Part shown: positions 61,037 to 64,000 of the stretch, piece after piece
Layout of the letters: every line of letters starts with the position of its first letter
Numbering within the stretch: the stretch's first letter is position 1
NCBI RefSeq assembly: GCF_003597395.2
Contig: NC_133770.1
Coordinates: forward strand, 31,207,756 to 31,271,755
DNA from: Chelonoidis abingdonii
Taxonomy: Eukaryota; Chordata; Testudines; Testudinidae
Reading direction: 5' to 3'
Length of the DNA stretch: 64,000 nucleotides
Made by a program: the position numbers and the translations under genes
Notes under the pieces: generated by a model
What the model was told of the DNA's origin: nothing
Seen by the model: only the letters and a program-made list of their open reading frames with translations
The model's database searches: none

Positions 61037-64000
61037 GGCCCACCTGACTTTATAATACCCGTGAGACTAAATTAGGGTTGAAGCTAATGAAGACGGTGTA
61101 CATTTAATTTGTTAAAGGAGTTTTCTGCATGTGCCTGGGGAGGTGGGTTATTACCATTTCAGATCTGTAATAAAAAACAGGATCTTGAATCTTGGAAATT
61201 TTTACAATGTCACAAATTGAGGTTATGTTACATTGTAAAATGTTAAAGGACTATATGGCATGAAATAGATGAGTTCTTCAGATAGAAAGGAGTTACACGT
61301 GAAAGTGGGAGAGGGGGAGTTTCAGCATCCGAAAAGTAAGTTTGTTGTTTCTGAACTGAATAAAATAATACTTAGGTCTCCCTCCTGGTTATCGAATGGT
61401 TTATGCTGAGCAAGAAATAAGTATATGTCATATGAAACTAAGATTTTAAGCCTGGTTACTGTAGCCATTAGTTTGGGATATTCTAGACACAGTGTACAAT
61501 GGGCCAATACCTGCCTATTGTATAGTGTGGCTATAATATTCAGAAACTTGATGTAATATTTACTTTCCCGAGAAAACATTTTCATGATGACTGGCACTAG
61601 AAGAAGTGGGGGGAGGGTTGTTCTTCACAAGCCCTTTGATTAACACAACTAAATAACAACATTTGACTTCAACCACTAGCTGAGTGATGATTGTTTTAGC
61701 ATTGTAAATCAAAATCTGACCTGCACTGTGGTGGTGCTGATCTGCACCCACTCCCACCAAGAAGGACCACAGGAAAGATGTGCAGGCTACACTATCCTGA
61801 AAGATTCCCTTTTTGTAGCTGTACAAGCCCATTGGTCAGCATAAGAGAGGTGAAGGACATTGCCCCACCTCCCCACACTGCCTCACACTGTTGTGGTCAA
61901 TTTACACTCATAAAGGTGCATAAAGGGAGGAGTAGTCCCTCCCTTCTCCAGAATGGGTAGACTACAGTCCTCTTTGTGAAAAGTATAGCGGGAGTAAGGG
62001 AGGTACCTCACCCCTTCCCCCTTGTGAACTTTCACCTGATCATGGACAATTTGGCCCCCTGTATTTAATGGCATGTTTGCCATTAAATGTCATTTGTGTC
62101 TGCTTGAGTTAGTATGTTATTTACTGTGAGTGCAGAGAAGGAGGGATGCAGTGCTTAGTATGAGGGGGTCCTAGTCTTTGTTTGGGGTCCACAGATACTA
62201 GCACAATAGAAATATTAATAATTAATAGCCAGTATATAGACAAAGGAAAAACTTAAGGTTAGACAACCCTCCCTCAATTATAGCTATATTTGAAACAGAA
62301 TTAATCATATCCATTTGTATCCATTTAATTGCAATGGTCCAGCCAAATGTAGGTGTGGTGATCATTTATGTAATGGTTTATTGCTTCTCAAGAGCCCTTT
62401 GATTATAGTTACTTAATGAAGATATGGCATCCATCTCACATATGTAACAAGAGACATGCGTTTGTAACATACTACTGTTTGTAATTAATTGAGATAATAT
62501 AAATCCCTTTTACATTTGAGTAATGTACTAATACAGGGTCCTGTCCCACTGTCCACTTCCCTGAATAGACAGACTTGGGCATGCGGCAGATCCTGGCCTG
62601 TTAGATGACAAAGGGGACAGTGCCATCTCAACAGCATCATTCCTTGCTCATTTAGACTCCACAACAGCCTCTCCGTGGGGACTGTACATTCCTAGATCCA
62701 CATTTGTGCAGGCTGCCAGGACAAGGATGGAAGATGATGTGGCTGGGGAGAACAATTTGTTTTTTCCCTGAAAAACGTGCCATTTATTTGTGAGTAAATT
62801 AATGCTGACTATGGAGTCCCTGCTGCAGCAATTACAAGATCTGGGGGATTCCAGGACAGTGTAGCTCCAGCTAGAGTCACATTGTCAGGAAACTAGAGAG
62901 GGCAAAGCTTACATGGGCATTACCCGCCAAAGGATTTGATCTGGCAGATAGTTATGCAATCTGGTCCTGATCCAAATCTCATTGAAATTCGTGGGAGTTG
63001 GTTCACGTATCTCCTTGTATGTGTTCATCTGTGCTTGTTTTCACAAGGGAGCACTTAGTAGCGGGGGGACATTTTATTATATGCTTTAGTTTACACTTGT
63101 GAAGTCTGGCAGGAATTTATTTTTCAATTTTGTTTTAAAATAGTTTAGGCCAAGCCCGTTTCTTGTGTATCTCCAGTGAAGTCTAAAGATTTTACACAGG
63201 GGCCTGCTACATTCATTTTCCTTTCTGTTACCCATTATCACATGCCTCTCTTTTTAAAAAAGAATTAAAAGACTTTTTTATGAGAGGTGGATCATTGGGG
63301 GTGGATTTTTTTTGCTTGGCTGAATTGCCCCATGCTCCAGCCCTAACAATACACTGTCACTGTGCTCCGGGTCATATGGCTGACCTTAGCTAACAAGCTG
63401 TTCCTGCTTTTAGGCTACTGGGAATGTTTATTGGCCACTGTTTTCCTCAGTTCTAAACACATAGTTATTTCTCAAGGCCCATATAAATCATAAGGTCACA
63501 AAACTCATAAAAACTGTGACATTCTCTGGGATACATGATGCAAATAACTAACTTCAGGCTTAGCAGCTTTAAACATCTATGGGATATTTTATCATAATAT
63601 ATATACATTTACTGGAATTATATTTACTTTTCAGCTAAATGACACACACAATAAAACGGTCCTAAAGTTGCTTAACAGGATAAACTTTTATATGCTGGTG
63701 CTTTGACGTGGTACAGCTTTGAGCACTACTACAAAAACAATGTATTATAATTCTGCATTAAACAGGGCTTAGAGCAAATAGTGATCTCCTTACCATAAAT
63801 GTTAGGGCTTGGTTTATTTTATAAGAAAATGACTTCGAGGACATTACTGTATTTCCCCATGTATATGTCATGTAGGGACTGAAACTTACAGAGATTGTAT
63901 TCTATAGCAGTGTATTTGTTTGGCCAGTTGCACAGAGGTATGCAAAACCCAAACAGAGCTCTAAAGAAACACTGTTTTTTACACATAGAAGTTTCATTAC
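61037..64000. other. Intron 2, last part of the window: no gene seen
   Basis: 61660-62075 is GC-richer and may be an unidentified repeat. 62955-63000 ('tggtcctgatccaaatctca' and 'ttgaaattcgtgggagttgg') is a palindromic-family arm. No reading frame here matches NRP1 exon 3. Confidence 0.5.

Larger units (their letters stand above)
22359..64000 (+). other. NRP1: NRP1 intron 2, incomplete (continues past the window)
   Basis: More than 41.6 kb after the exon 2 donor. No frame contains the continuation of the CUB a1 domain expected from exon 3, so the window ends inside this intron. All features listed downstream are intronic. Most are mobile elements or simple repeats. Confidence 0.88.

Noticed and set aside
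22404..64000. NRP1 exon 3 or later exons
   Set aside because: No frame shows the expected continuation of the CUB a1 domain after EDREC; only repeat-derived or chance frames are open.

Overview
This window is nuclear DNA of a vertebrate, most likely a non-avian reptile and probably a turtle. It has two protein-coding exons with canonical splice sites, a CpG-rich promoter, very long non-coding stretches, and a mix of CR1, L2-type and R4/Dong-type LINEs, hAT DNA transposons, a Gypsy-type solo LTR and MIR SINEs. The turtle assignment rests on my recognition of the repeat families and of the encoded peptide; I could not search a database.

The only host gene I can support is the 5' end of NRP1 (neuropilin-1), on the + strand. 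Exon 1 (ATG at 18785) encodes the signal peptide and exon 2 (22184-22358) encodes the first part of CUB domain a1. Together they give 80 complete codons ending in phase 2. Exon 3 is not in the window, so everything after 22358 is intron 2 (more than 41 kb). The promoter/5'UTR region (about 16.4-18.78 kb) is CpG-rich. It is interrupted by a tandem minisatellite (17.06-17.48 kb) and bordered upstream by about 670 bp of purine-rich repeat.

Layout: 1-905, 5'-truncated CR1 on the - strand running off the left edge; 4.2-5.4 kb, decayed L2-like LINE carrying an inserted palindromic element; 7.7-8.5 kb, possible LTR remnant; 9.6-9.8 kb, possible MITE; 15.7-18.8 kb, purine tract and NRP1 promoter; 18.85-22.18 kb, intron 1; 22.36 kb to the end, intron 2. 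Intron 2 holds a TA-flanked MITE (27.09 kb), one hAT inserted inside another (28.78-30.13 kb), a hAT with decayed transposase inserted into a LINE tail (33.36-35.65 kb), a solo LTR (36.75-37.37 kb), an R4/Dong-type LINE (37.44-39.55 kb), two MIRs, a G-rich composite repeat (41.6-42.6 kb), several microsatellites and LTR-like remnants (53-54 kb and 60-60.7 kb).

I found no new gene system. The best observations are the transposon nesting, shown by matching 8-bp target-site duplications; a dispersed palindromic family with many degenerate copies; the promoter-embedded minisatellite; and a CTCF-like motif just after exon 2. Most open reading frames here are chance frames in repeats or low-complexity DNA.
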